From Pseudonocardia pini (GTDB lineage: Bacteria; Actinomycetota; Actinomycetes; Mycobacteriales; Pseudonocardiaceae), in NCBI RefSeq assembly GCF_013870575.1, contig NZ_JACBXB010000002.1:1-63341 (forward strand): 63,341 nt of DNA. The letters are read 5' to 3'. The notes beneath the pieces were generated by a model that saw only the letters and a list, made by a program, of their open reading frames with translations, searched no databases and was not told where the DNA came from. Of the stretch, positions 51,446 to 60,694 are shown in pieces. The position numbers and the translations under genes were made by a program. Numbering within the stretch: the first letter of the stretch is position 1; the number at the start of each line of letters is the position of its first letter.

Positions 51446-53863
51446 ATGGACAAGGCAGAGCTGGGTCTCTACGAGCTGCTCATCGAGCGCCTGCTTGCGG
51501 ACGACGGCGTCGACGACGCGACGTCTGGACTGGTCCTCGCCGCGTGGTCCGGCGACGGCGCACTCGCCGACGCTCTCGCCGGTCGTGGAGCACCCACCGC
51601 TGAGCCTCCCGGCGAGACCGAGGTCGAACACCCCGACGTCTACCTGGCCGCGGTCCGCGTCGAGGGGTTCCGAGGTATCGGCAGGCCCGCAACTCTGCAG
51701 CTGGCGCCAGGGCCTGGACTGACCCTGGTCACCGGCCGCAACGGTTCCGGGAAGTCGAGCTTCGCGGAAGCAGCCGAGCTCGTGATGACCGGCAGGAACG
51801 AGCGGTGGTCCGGCAGGACGGCCGTGTGGCGTGACGGCTGGCGCAATCTCCATTCCGGCGACGACGCGTCGGTCGCCGTCGACCTCACCGTCGCCGGCAC
51901 GAACGGCACCACGAAGGTGCAGCGCCGTTGGGCCCCGGAGGACAAGCTCGAGGGCGGCCGCTGGACCCGGCAGGAGCCGAAGGCCAAGGTTCAGGACTTC
52001 GACGGGTCCGCATGGGGTGCGTCGATGCAGACCTACCGCCCCTTCCTCTCCTACAGCGAGCTCGGCGCCCTGATCGACGGCAGGCCGACGGAACTCCACG
52101 ATGCGGTGCACGATCTCCTCGGACTCGGAGCCCTCACCGCGACACAGACGCGGCTCAAAGCGGCACGCAAGCCGCTCGCCGACCGCGCCCGGGACGCGAA
52201 CGCCGAACGCAGGGCCATCCGGACCGACCTGGCGAGCGCGGACGACCCGCGCATCGTCGAGGCGCTCGCTCTGCTGAAGTCGACGTCGCCGGACTTGGGA
52301 CGGATCGCCGGACTCCTCAGTGCCGCCGAGGATCCCGGTGGCAGTGCCGCAGGCCTGCGCGCGGTCCTGGACCTGAGGCTGCCGGCTGCTGAGGACGTGC
52401 GAGCTGCGGCCGAGCGGATCCGCGCCGCCGTCGACGCGCACACCGCGGTCGCCTCCGCCGAAAGCAGCCGCGCCGACCTCGTCGCCCGGCTCCTGCGCGA
52501 GGCGCTGCACGTTCATACCGACTACGGATCCACGACCTGTCCCCTCTGTGAACAAGGCACCCTCGACGACGCCTGGCGGGCCTCCGCCGCCACCCGTGCC
52601 GACCAGCTCGAACGCTCGGCCGCCGAGGTGCGCGGGGCAACCTCCGAGCTCGAGGCCGCCATCGCTGCCGGGCGCTCGCTGGTGCGGAGCCTCCCCGCTG
52701 TCCTCACTGGACGAGCGCGCGAGACCTGGCAGGACTGGGTGCAGGCCGGTCGAGCAGAGGGACCTGCGGCACTCGCACAGGGGTTGGAGACGGCCCACCC
52801 CGTCGTCGCGGCCGCCCTGGTGGAGGCGCGCACCGAGTCCGAGGCCGAGCTGGCTCGACGGGACGAGGTCTGGGCGCCGGTCGTTCGCAGGCTCGGCGCC
52901 TACCACGATGCGGCCGCGGAGGTCGCCGCCGAAGCCGACGCGAATGCCACACTGGCCAGAGCCGAGAAATGGCTCGCCGACACCGCGACCGAGTTGCGGA
53001 GCCAGCGCCTCGCTCCTTTCGCCGAACAGTCCCAGCATGTGTGGCAGGCACTGCGCCAGCAGAGCAACGTCGGGCTGGGGGCGGTGCGACTGACCGGCGC
53101 GCACAATCAACGCCGGGTGGCGGTGGACGTCAGCATCGACGGGGTAGACGGGGGTGCGGCGCTCGGTGTGATGAGCCAGGGGGAGCTTCACGCGCTCGGT
53201 CTCGCGTTGTTCCTCCCCCGCGCGACGGTCGACCAGAGCCCCTTCCGCTTCATCGTCATCGACGACCCCGTGCAGGCCATGGACCCGGCAAAGGTCGACG
53301 GGCTGGCCCGCGTCCTCGCCGAGGTCGCGCTCACCCGACAGGTCGTGGTCTTCACCCACGACGACCGCCTCGCCGACGCCGTGCGCCGCCTTGAGCTGCC
53401 CGCCACGATCTGGGAGGTCGTACGCGGCGAGCAATCGGCGGTCGAGATGCGACGCAGCGATGATCCGATCGCCCGCTACCTCGAGGACGCCAAGGCGATG
53501 GCCTCCACGAAGGAGCTCCCGTCGGACATCCGCAGCGAGCTGGTCGCCTCCTGCTGCCGCAGCGCCGTCGAGGCCGCGTGCCATTCCAAGATCCGCTCGG
53601 TTCGTCTCGCTGCAGGCCACACGCATGCCGACGTCGAACTCGTGCTCAAGAAGGCCGAGACGACGAACAAGAAGGCGACGCTCGCCGTCTTCAACGATCC
53701 GAAGCGCGGCAGCGACCTGCTCGGCCGCATCAGGTCAGGGCTCGGGCCGGGCGCGGTCGATGCCTTCCAGATGTGCAAACAGGGCGCTCACAAGGGCCTG
53801 GTCGGTGACCTCCACCCCTTCGTGAAGGACGTGAAGAAGCTCGCCGAGTGGCTGCAGAAATGA
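51446..53863 (+). CDS. SMC/Rad50-like AAA ATPase with zinc-hook motif
   Basis: 805 residues (AAA_23-like). An N-terminal helical lead of about 65 residues precedes LAAVRVEGFRGIG and Walker A LTLVTGRNGSGKSSFAEAAE (about 96). Coiled regions flank a zinc-hook-like STTCPLCEQGTLDD (about 364). After the second coil come MSQGELHALGLALFLPRA (signature), Walker B FRFIVIDDPVQAMD (about 605) and VVVFTHDDRL. The C-terminal 150 residues are helical and unusual for the family. Such ATPases bind DNA ends and drive partner nucleases. The ATG at 51446 follows ggggggat. The stop overlaps the next ATG (ATGA), linking it to a small protein and a GmrSD-type enzyme. Confidence 0.75.
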   Translation: MDKAELGLYELLIERLLADDGVDDATSGLVLAAWSGDGALADALAGRGAPTAEPPGETEVEHPDVYLAAVRVEGFRGIGRPATLQLAPGPGLTLVTGRNGSGKSSFAEAAELVMTGRNERWSGRTAVWRDGWRNLHSGDDASVAVDLTVAGTNGTTKVQRRWAPEDKLEGGRWTRQEPKAKVQDFDGSAWGASMQTYRPFLSYSELGALIDGRPTELHDAVHDLLGLGALTATQTRLKAARKPLADRARDANAERRAIRTDLASADDPRIVEALALLKSTSPDLGRIAGLLSAAEDPGGSAAGLRAVLDLRLPAAEDVRAAAERIRAAVDAHTAVASAESSRADLVARLLREALHVHTDYGSTTCPLCEQGTLDDAWRASAATRADQLERSAAEVRGATSELEAAIAAGRSLVRSLPAVLTGRARETWQDWVQAGRAEGPAALAQGLETAHPVVAAALVEARTESEAELARRDEVWAPVVRRLGAYHDAAAEVAAEADANATLARAEKWLADTATELRSQRLAPFAEQSQHVWQALRQQSNVGLGAVRLTGAHNQRRVAVDVSIDGVDGGAALGVMSQGELHALGLALFLPRATVDQSPFRFIVIDDPVQAMDPAKVDGLARVLAEVALTRQVVVFTHDDRLADAVRRLELPATIWEVVRGEQSAVEMRRSDDPIARYLEDAKAMASTKELPSDIRSELVASCCRSAVEAACHSKIRSVRLAAGHTHADVELVLKKAETTNKKATLAVFNDPKRGSDLLGRIRSGLGPGAVDAFQMCKQGAHKGLVGDLHPFVKDVKKLAEWLQK

Positions 53864-54228
53864 GCCACTCCGCAATCCACCGCCTCGACGTCGCCGACCG
53901 GATCCTCCACGCGCCGGATCTGGTCGAGGACGGTGCCTGGCCGCGCGCTTGCACGTGGCTCATCCGCCTGGCCCTCGAGCACGGTCTCGACGACTTCTGG
54001 GCCACCCATCGGCCGGAGGTCGCCGAGGTGTCCAGACGAGCGCAGCTCCTCACCCTGACCCGCACGGTCGACTCCGACCTCGGCTCGCGCGCCACGGAGC
54101 TCTGGTACGCCCTCAGCCGAGCGGCCCACCACCACGCCTACGAGCTCGCCCCCACCGGCGCCGAACTCAGGACCTGGCACACCGATGTCCACCTGCTCAC
54201 CGAGGATTTGAGGTCTCGCAGCGCATGA
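53860..54228 (+). CDS. Small helical partner protein
   Basis: 122 residues, not recognised, mostly helical: ILHAPDLVEDGAWPRACTWLIRLALEHGLDDFWA and ATELWYALSRAAHHHAYELAPTG have a His-rich middle (AAHHHAY). The ATG overlaps the ATPase stop, and its own stop overlaps the GmrSD ATG, so it is made in a fixed ratio with both. It may be an adaptor or a toxin-like effector; nothing in the sequence decides this. Confidence 0.65.
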   Translation: MSHSAIHRLDVADRILHAPDLVEDGAWPRACTWLIRLALEHGLDDFWATHRPEVAEVSRRAQLLTLTRTVDSDLGSRATELWYALSRAAHHHAYELAPTGAELRTWHTDVHLLTEDLRSRSA

Positions 54229-56351
54229 AGGCCACGGAAGCATCCCTCCTTCAGTTTCTGAAGAAGTCCCCACAGTTCGTCATCCCGATCTACCAGCGCA
54301 CCTACAGCTGGACGGACAAGGAGTGCCTCGAGCTGTGGACGGACCTCCTGCGCGCGGGAAGCGACGACGAGATCAAGGCGCATTTCGTCGGATCGGTGGT
54401 CTACGTCGAGGAGGGGCTCTACCAGGTCTCCAGCCAGTCTCCGCTCCTCGTGATCGACGGGCAGCAGCGTCTGACGACGGTCTCACTCTTGCTGGAGGCC
54501 CTTTGCCGGCACCTCGACGGGGAGCCCGTGGACGGTTTTTCGGCGAGGAAGATTCGCAACTACTACCTGCTCAACCCGGAGGAGGACGGAGAGAAGGCGT
54601 ACAAGCTCCTCCTGACCCGAACCGATCGGGAGAGCCTCAAGGCTCTGGTGCAGCAGCAGTCGCTTCCCGAAGAGCATTCGTTGCGCATCGCGGAGAACTT
54701 CGCCCTCTTCGACCGGCTTGTTGCCGATCGGAAGGGCGACTTGGAGTCGCTCTGCCGCGGGTTGAGCAAACTCGTCGTCGTCGACGTCGCTCTGAACCGC
54801 GACCAGGACAACCCGCAGCTGATCTTCGAGAGCATGAACTCGACCGGTCGCGAGTTGAGCCAGGCCGATCTCATCCGCAACTTCGTCCTGATGGGCCTGG
54901 AGCCGAAGCATCAGACGACGCTGTACGAGCAGCACTGGCGGCCGATGGAACGCGGCTTCGGTCAGGAGGGCTACGGCACCTACTTCGATGCGTTCATGCG
55001 GCACTACCTGACGGTGAAGACCGGCGACATCCCGAATGTCAAGGCCGTCTACGAGGCGTTCAAGTCGTACTCGCGTCAGGGAACGATCGCCGAGGCCGGA
55101 GTCGACGCACTGGTTGCGGAGGTACACCAGTTCGCAGGCCACTATTGCGCGATGGCGCTCGGTCTGGAGAAGGACCCCGACCTTGGAGAGGCGTTCCACG
55201 ATCTACGTGAGCTGAAGGTCGAGGTGGCCTACCCGATCCTGCTCGAGCTCTACCACGCGTATGACACGAAGACATTGACGAAAGCAGACTTCCTCAACGC
55301 TATTCGCTTCATCGAGTCCTACGTCTTCCGTCGAGCCGTCTGCGCGATCCCGACGAACTCGATGAACAAGACCTTCGCCACGATCGGCCGATCGCTGAAC
55401 CACGAAAGCTACTTGCAGGACCTGCAGGTAGGCCTTCTCACGCTGCCGTCGTACCGACGATTCCCGTCCGACGACGAGTTCAAGCGCGAGCTCGCCAGCC
55501 GAGACCTCTACAACCAGCCTCGGCGGAGCTACTGGCTCCGTCGAATGGAGACCGACGGACGCAAGGAGAAGGTGTTCGTCGAGGCATACACGATCGAGCA
55601 CATCATGCCCCAGAACCCCAACCTGTCCGCCGAGTGGCAAGCAGCGTTGGGTCCGGACTGGGGAGAGATCCACGCCAGGAAGCTGCACACTCTCGGCAAC
55701 CTGACGCTGACCGGTTACAACAGCGAATACAGCGACCACCCGTTCCCCGCCAAGCGAGACATGCCCGGAGGCTTCAGTGAGAGCCCGCTCCGGTTGAACA
55801 AGGGCCTCGGCGCTGTCGACGTCTGGGACGAGGCTGCCATCGACGCTCGCGCCCAGGACTTGGCGGAGAAGGCTGTCGCGATCTGGCAACGTCCGCCCCT
55901 CCCGCCCGGAGTATCGGTGTCACGCCGCGGCTTCCAGGCAGCGAGCAACTCCGTGTACACCCTCGCCGATCATCCTCAGCTCGCTGTCGGTCGCCCCGCG
56001 CGAGCGCTCTTCGATCTCCTCCGGCCGCAGTTGCTCGACCTCGACCCGACCGTGACCCAGGAGATCAAGAAGCTATACATTGCGTTCAAGGCGGAAACCA
56101 ACTTCGCCGATATCGTGCCGCAGGCCAGTCGGCTTCGGCTCGCCTTGAACATGCCGTTCCCCGAGATCCGCGACCCGCGCGGATTATCGAAGGACGTCAC
56201 CAACGTGGGCCGTTGGGGCAATGGGGACGTTGAGGTCATGCTCACGAACGCCGATGACCTGCCCTACGTCGTAGGCCTCATCCGACAGGCTCTCGAGCGT
56301 CAGCTGGAGACGAGCTCGCTCCAGTTGGACCTGCCCGTCGCGGGCGCCTGA
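54225..56351 (+). CDS. GmrSD-type (DUF262/DUF1524) type IV restriction enzyme
   Basis: 708 residues. The GmrS-like DUF262 domain shows FVIPIYQRTYSW (about 18-29) and LLVIDGQQRLTTVSLL (about 73-88), the nucleotide-using DGQQR motif. The GmrD-like DUF1524 part has the HNH-type site YTIEHIMPQNPNLS (about 455) and LHTLGNLTLTGYN (about 490). The last 130 residues (FDLLRPQLLDLDP and FADIVPQASRLRLALNMPF) look like a DUF5655 domain. Single-chain enzymes of this build cut phage DNA carrying modified bases. It is the third gene of a coupled trio with a zinc-hook ATPase, an unusual pairing. Confidence 0.85.
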   Translation: MKATEASLLQFLKKSPQFVIPIYQRTYSWTDKECLELWTDLLRAGSDDEIKAHFVGSVVYVEEGLYQVSSQSPLLVIDGQQRLTTVSLLLEALCRHLDGEPVDGFSARKIRNYYLLNPEEDGEKAYKLLLTRTDRESLKALVQQQSLPEEHSLRIAENFALFDRLVADRKGDLESLCRGLSKLVVVDVALNRDQDNPQLIFESMNSTGRELSQADLIRNFVLMGLEPKHQTTLYEQHWRPMERGFGQEGYGTYFDAFMRHYLTVKTGDIPNVKAVYEAFKSYSRQGTIAEAGVDALVAEVHQFAGHYCAMALGLEKDPDLGEAFHDLRELKVEVAYPILLELYHAYDTKTLTKADFLNAIRFIESYVFRRAVCAIPTNSMNKTFATIGRSLNHESYLQDLQVGLLTLPSYRRFPSDDEFKRELASRDLYNQPRRSYWLRRMETDGRKEKVFVEAYTIEHIMPQNPNLSAEWQAALGPDWGEIHARKLHTLGNLTLTGYNSEYSDHPFPAKRDMPGGFSESPLRLNKGLGAVDVWDEAAIDARAQDLAEKAVAIWQRPPLPPGVSVSRRGFQAASNSVYTLADHPQLAVGRPARALFDLLRPQLLDLDPTVTQEIKKLYIAFKAETNFADIVPQASRLRLALNMPFPEIRDPRGLSKDVTNVGRWGNGDVEVMLTNADDLPYVVGLIRQALERQLETSSLQLDLPVAGA

Positions 56352-56374
56352 CCCCCTCGGCCAAGTCCTCGTGC

Positions 56375-57880
56375 TCAACCGCCCAGCTCACAGCCCGCAA
56401 GCTGGAGCTTCGCTCGGCTGAAGGTGTTCAGGATCCGCTGGTGGGTCTGCCTGGGAAGTGAGCGCGTGCCCGGCTCCCCCAGCGGCGTTCCCGGCTGAGC
56501 GGCGGCGTCGTCGAGGAGCTGGTCCAGGCCGTTGCGGGCGACCATTAGCAAGCCGTGGGTGGCTCGCGTGCAGGTCACGGCGAGGCGGCCGAAGGCGGAG
56601 TTGAAGTCGTCGAGCTTGTCGGCGCCGGAGAGGGGATGGATCGCGACCGTGATGGCGTTGGTCTGGCCCTGCCATGAGTCGACCGTCGAGGCGCGGATGA
56701 CGCCTTCGGGCAGGTCAAGGCGGGTGGTGAGGCGCTCGACCATCTCGGCGGCGTCGTCCACCGCCTGGTTGCGGGTCGCGAGAATGACGATCAACGGGTC
56801 GTCGCCCGGTGCTGCCGAGTCGACGATCTTCTCATCGGTCGGCTGGCCGGTGCCGTCGTAGCGGGTGGAGACGGCAGAGAAGCCGCCTGCGAGGAGGGGC
56901 TCGAGGAGCCGCTCCAGCTCGTCCAGCAGGGGCTGGTCGATGTCCGCCGCCTCGGCCTCGGCGAGCCCGTCGATCTCGACGAGGGTCGGCGCACCGGTTG
57001 CCACTGCCTCCCAGACCGTCCGGGCGGGGCCGTCGAGCGCCGGCAGGTCGAGGCGGCGGTCGCCCGGAGCCGCGACGCAGTCGAGGTGGTCCCAGTCGCT
57101 GTAGAAGGCCCGCCAGAGTGGGAGCTGTGCGGCCGTCGGGCGCCACACAGCGGGCAGGTCCACAGCAAAGGTCTTCGGCTTGTCCTCGTACGCCGTCGGC
57201 CAGGCCCGGTACGGGTTGTAGCCGGGGTCGCCGCGCCACGGGTTCTCCGACGGATCGATCGGCGGGAGCTGCCCGACATCGCCGACGCCCACCGACAGCG
57301 GCGCCAGCTTCTCCACGGTGACGTACCGGTGGAGCGGGAGCTGCCAGGCCTCGTCGACGAACAGGACGTCGAAAGGGGCCTTGCCGTTCGCCGACGCTCC
57401 GAGTTGGAACCACTTGTTCCGATAGGCCATCGAGCCGAGCTTGTGCGAGGTCCCGAGGACGACGGTCGTCGTGCCCGGGATCTCGTCGAGCTTGGTCGCC
57501 ACCGTGACGGCGGACAGCACGTGGTCGGGGATCTCGTCGAGACGTTCGGCGCTGACGAAGAGGCAGACCTGCGGCGCGCCCAGCTCCGTGCCGAGTGCCC
57601 CGGCGAGCGGAAAGATCTGTTTGTTGGCGAAGGCCGTGACCGCTACTCGACGGCATTGTGCGTGTTCGAGGGCGGTCGCGACCATCCGGACCAGCGCGTA
57701 GGACTTGCCCGCGCCCGCCGCCGCGCGCAGCAGGATCTTGTCGTGGTCGGCGGTGCCCGAGAGGGCCTGTTGCAACGCGGCGATTGCCCGCTCCGAGGCG
57801 ATGTGGTTGCCCCGAGCCGCCTCGGCGTGGTGCGAGGCGTCGCCCAGGTGTCCGGCTGCAGGAGTGAAGCTGATGGTCAC
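56375..57880 (-). CDS. UPF1-like superfamily 1 helicase
   Basis: 501 residues. Walker A KILLRAAAGAGKSYALVRM (about 53), Walker B FDVLFVDEAWQLP (about 176), VGVGDVGQLPPIDP (motif III), STVDSWQGQTNAITVAIHPL (motif V) and FGRLAVTCTRATHGLLMVA (motif VI). This is the DNA2/NAM7/UPF1 style of helicase, short and without extra nuclease domains. It lies 3 bp after the RecB-like nuclease gene, so the two probably form a helicase-nuclease. Larger relatives fuse both activities in one chain. Confidence 0.8.
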   Translation of the reverse strand: MTISFTPAAGHLGDASHHAEAARGNHIASERAIAALQQALSGTADHDKILLRAAAGAGKSYALVRMVATALEHAQCRRVAVTAFANKQIFPLAGALGTELGAPQVCLFVSAERLDEIPDHVLSAVTVATKLDEIPGTTTVVLGTSHKLGSMAYRNKWFQLGASANGKAPFDVLFVDEAWQLPLHRYVTVEKLAPLSVGVGDVGQLPPIDPSENPWRGDPGYNPYRAWPTAYEDKPKTFAVDLPAVWRPTAAQLPLWRAFYSDWDHLDCVAAPGDRRLDLPALDGPARTVWEAVATGAPTLVEIDGLAEAEAADIDQPLLDELERLLEPLLAGGFSAVSTRYDGTGQPTDEKIVDSAAPGDDPLIVILATRNQAVDDAAEMVERLTTRLDLPEGVIRASTVDSWQGQTNAITVAIHPLSGADKLDDFNSAFGRLAVTCTRATHGLLMVARNGLDQLLDDAAAQPGTPLGEPGTRSLPRQTHQRILNTFSRAKLQLAGCELGG

Positions 57881-57883
57881 GGA

Positions 57884-60472
57884 TCAGTCCAGGTCGTCGA
57901 GGGTGAGGCCGTCGGGGGCGACGGAGGGTGGCACGGCGGCGGTCGCCGCGGCGTCCTGGCCGACGTCGAACCGCTCCTCGTCGACGAGCGGGGGCCAGGT
58001 GTCGGGGTTCAGCTCGCCGCGCGCCCGGCGCGCCGCGAGGGTGTCGGACCACTCCGCCTCGGCGGCGGCGTGCGGGCGGCAGCACCAGTAGTGCTCCCCC
58101 GCGTCCGAGGCATAGGAGTCCGGCCCGCAGGTGGGCTTCGGCGCAGCCTGTTGGTCCTGGCTCGGACGGGCCACCGCGATCTCGTGCCCGTTCTTGAAGG
58201 GCTTGCCGAACCACTCGACGTCGGCGAGGACGAGCTCGTCTCCCACCGCCAGCGTCGGCTCGACGACGGGCTGCCACTCAAGCTCGGTGTCGGCGGTCTC
58301 GCCGAGCAGCCCGGTCGACATCTGGCCGAACTTGAACGAGCCCTTCTGGACCTTCAGCGTCGTGGACTCGAGCTCGACCTGGCTCACGCCGTCCACGTGC
58401 AGGGCGACGACCTTCTTGCCCGCCTTGAGCCGACGAGACCGCACCTGCAGCCGGAGGGGCTCGACCCCGGTGACGACGGCGAGGGCGAGCTCGCGCACGC
58501 CGGCGTCGGCGGCCTTGTCGTGGGCGAACCCGTAGTCGCCCAGGCAGGCGAGCTGGGTCGCGCACTTTCGGTCCGCGTCGAGCATCTCGACGTGGGAGTT
58601 GCGCCAGCTGGTGTAGGTCCGCGAGAAGCGCACGAGGTCGGACGCCTCAAGGGCCAGCCGGCGCCCCCACACCTCCTGGGCGTCTGCTTCCAGCGCGCTG
58701 TAGACCTCGCGCAGCCGGGAGGACGGCACGGTGTCGAGCACGGCGAGCGCGCGCTCGACGACGTCGATCCGGTAGTCGAGGGCGTCGGCCACGAACGACT
58801 CGTAGGCGTCGCCATCGTGTTCGCGACGTGCGCCGTGGAGCGCGTCCGAGACGACGTTCGACAGGCGCGCGCCGGGAGTCTCCTCCTGTCCCGCGATGCG
58901 GTCGGAGACCTCGCGGTGGTTGATCGGCTTCGTGGCCTCCGCCCAGGTGACGAGGTAGTCGAGACGTCCCGAGTCCATGGCCGGACCCCCGGCAGTCACA
59001 TGGGCGGCCAAGACCGAGCGCAGGTCGACGATCGGCGTCCGCAAGCTCATGGCGCGAGCACGATCCTCTTCGAGCAAGAAGCTGACCGCGAGTCGCTCGT
59101 CCTCGTGGAGCGGCTCCGGGATGGTGGCGTCCGCGCCGTCGAACGTGAGAGCGGGTCGTCCCTGCTCGAGGTCGCGCTCCCAGCGGAGCCGACTCAGCTC
59201 GACGCCGGCGAGCGAGTCCGCGGCCGTGGCCAGGAGATCGGCGGTCGGCCGGTCAGGCACAACGAGATGCACGGAGACCCGGCCCACCTCGTGGTGGCCG
59301 CGGATCGCCTCGCCGATCAGCCGCATCACCGCCCGTCGGGTGAGCGGCGACTGCGGGTCCTCGAATACCTGCCGGATCCAGCGGCCCGGGTTCGCCCGCA
59401 CGGCTACGCCGTGTACCCCGAGAGCCGCCGAGTCCGACTTCGCCACGACGACGTCGATCGTGCCGGGCTGTCCGGCCGGGTCGGTGCGCAGGCGTCCCCG
59501 CCACTGCGGGAGCCCGGTGACGGTGGCGGTGACCTGCTCGACCACGCTCTTGGGTGCTTGCGTCTGATCGCCCAGCAGCGTGGCGTGCAGGTGCCGGTCC
59601 ACGCCGATCTCGGTGAACAGCGCCGTCGGCTCCTCGGACGCCCGGAGCTCGGCACGGCAGTAGCTGAACAGGCTGCACGTGACACAGGTGCGAGGGTCGA
59701 AGACCGCGGTGCGGTGGGCGACGAAGTCAGCGAGCTCGGCCTCGGTCGGCCGATCGTCGCCCAGCTTGGCGCGCATCTCCAGCCGCTCCTCGGCGCGGGC
59801 ACGGACCTCTGCTCGGTGGTCGTCGAGTAGCTCGACTACGGGTTCAGGCTGCAGGAAGGCGTTACGAGGCACGGCGAGCGCACCCGAGCGGTGGACGAGC
59901 ATGCCTGCGGGCAGCCGGGACCAGGCCGCGGCGGACTCGGCACCCAGGGCCACCTGCAGGAAGCCCTTCAACATTCGCTTGTCGTCGATGCGGGAGCGGA
60001 TGCGCTCGTAGTCCTTCGCGTCTCCCATGATCAGCCACGATCCCCCGCCTTCGCGCGGGCAGACGATGGCGAAGTCCGGTTGCACCGCCGTGGCGTCGGT
60101 CTGGTGCTCGAGGTGGAGGTAGGGCACGGCGAGCCGAGTCAGCATCGTGGCCTGCCCGGTCGACGCGCTCTGGTGTGCCCCTGCGAGCTCCGCGGCCGTG
60201 GAGCCGACCTTGCCGTGGCAGTCGCGGCGGCGGACCGAGTCCGGGCGCGGCAGGTCGAGCTGCCCGACCGTGCGCGTCAGCAGCTCGGAGACGAAGCGCT
60301 CGCCGTGGACGAGTGACTCGAAGGTCATCGCCCGCATCCAGCGAGCCTCGGGGATCCCCGCGCTGTCGTCGGGGAAGCCCAGGTGCCTCGCGGTCGCTCG
60401 GCGGGTCTTGGACGTGATGAACGGATCCGTCATCCTGAAGCGCTCGCACCCGGCGTGAGCCGACGCGGCCAC
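57884..60472 (-). CDS. RecB/Cas4-like nuclease with Cys cluster
   Basis: 862 residues. TAVQPDFAIVCPREGGGSWL followed by IMGDAKDYERIRSR gives a PD-(D/E)XK site of the D-x-K type (about 149). FDPRTCVTCSLFSYCRAEL (about 257-275) gives C-x2-C-x5-C, as in iron-sulphur RecB/Cas4/AddB nucleases. The remaining 550 residues hold long helical and strand segments without further motifs and end in a Cys/His-rich stretch (GEHYWCCRPHAAAE). A GTG at 60472 with GGAGGAGG 10 bases upstream is preferred to the ATG at 60433. It forms an operon with the UPF1-like helicase. Confidence 0.65.
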   Translation of the reverse strand: MAASAHAGCERFRMTDPFITSKTRRATARHLGFPDDSAGIPEARWMRAMTFESLVHGERFVSELLTRTVGQLDLPRPDSVRRRDCHGKVGSTAAELAGAHQSASTGQATMLTRLAVPYLHLEHQTDATAVQPDFAIVCPREGGGSWLIMGDAKDYERIRSRIDDKRMLKGFLQVALGAESAAAWSRLPAGMLVHRSGALAVPRNAFLQPEPVVELLDDHRAEVRARAEERLEMRAKLGDDRPTEAELADFVAHRTAVFDPRTCVTCSLFSYCRAELRASEEPTALFTEIGVDRHLHATLLGDQTQAPKSVVEQVTATVTGLPQWRGRLRTDPAGQPGTIDVVVAKSDSAALGVHGVAVRANPGRWIRQVFEDPQSPLTRRAVMRLIGEAIRGHHEVGRVSVHLVVPDRPTADLLATAADSLAGVELSRLRWERDLEQGRPALTFDGADATIPEPLHEDERLAVSFLLEEDRARAMSLRTPIVDLRSVLAAHVTAGGPAMDSGRLDYLVTWAEATKPINHREVSDRIAGQEETPGARLSNVVSDALHGARREHDGDAYESFVADALDYRIDVVERALAVLDTVPSSRLREVYSALEADAQEVWGRRLALEASDLVRFSRTYTSWRNSHVEMLDADRKCATQLACLGDYGFAHDKAADAGVRELALAVVTGVEPLRLQVRSRRLKAGKKVVALHVDGVSQVELESTTLKVQKGSFKFGQMSTGLLGETADTELEWQPVVEPTLAVGDELVLADVEWFGKPFKNGHEIAVARPSQDQQAAPKPTCGPDSYASDAGEHYWCCRPHAAAEAEWSDTLAARRARGELNPDTWPPLVDEERFDVGQDAAATAAVPPSVAPDGLTLDDLD

Positions 60473-60694
60473 CGCGCTGGTGCCTCCTCCGGACTGCAAC
60501 CCGCCCATTCCTTCTCCCCCACCCGACGACGACCGTTGTCACTTGCCCCATCGCTGGGTGTGCGCTCGCCGATTACGGGCGGACAAGCCCTTTCAGCAGG
60601 ATTGAGTAGGCCGAACAGTCGTACGTCGATACGCGTAACGCCCGCGCGCGGATCGGCGAAAGGTCCAGCGTCGAGACGGGGGCGGAGAGGCACG
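60473..60694. promoter_or_regulatory. Divergent upstream region
   Basis: 222 bp between the leftward nuclease/helicase pair and the rightward GIY-YIG-like gene. It should carry both promoters. No convincing repeat or promoter pair was seen. Confidence 0.3.

Noticed and set aside
57086-59830. 914-codon plus-strand open frame opposite the helicase and nuclease genes
   Set aside because: Arg/Gly/Asp-rich antisense shadow without motifs; the minus-strand genes carry intact helicase and nuclease signatures.
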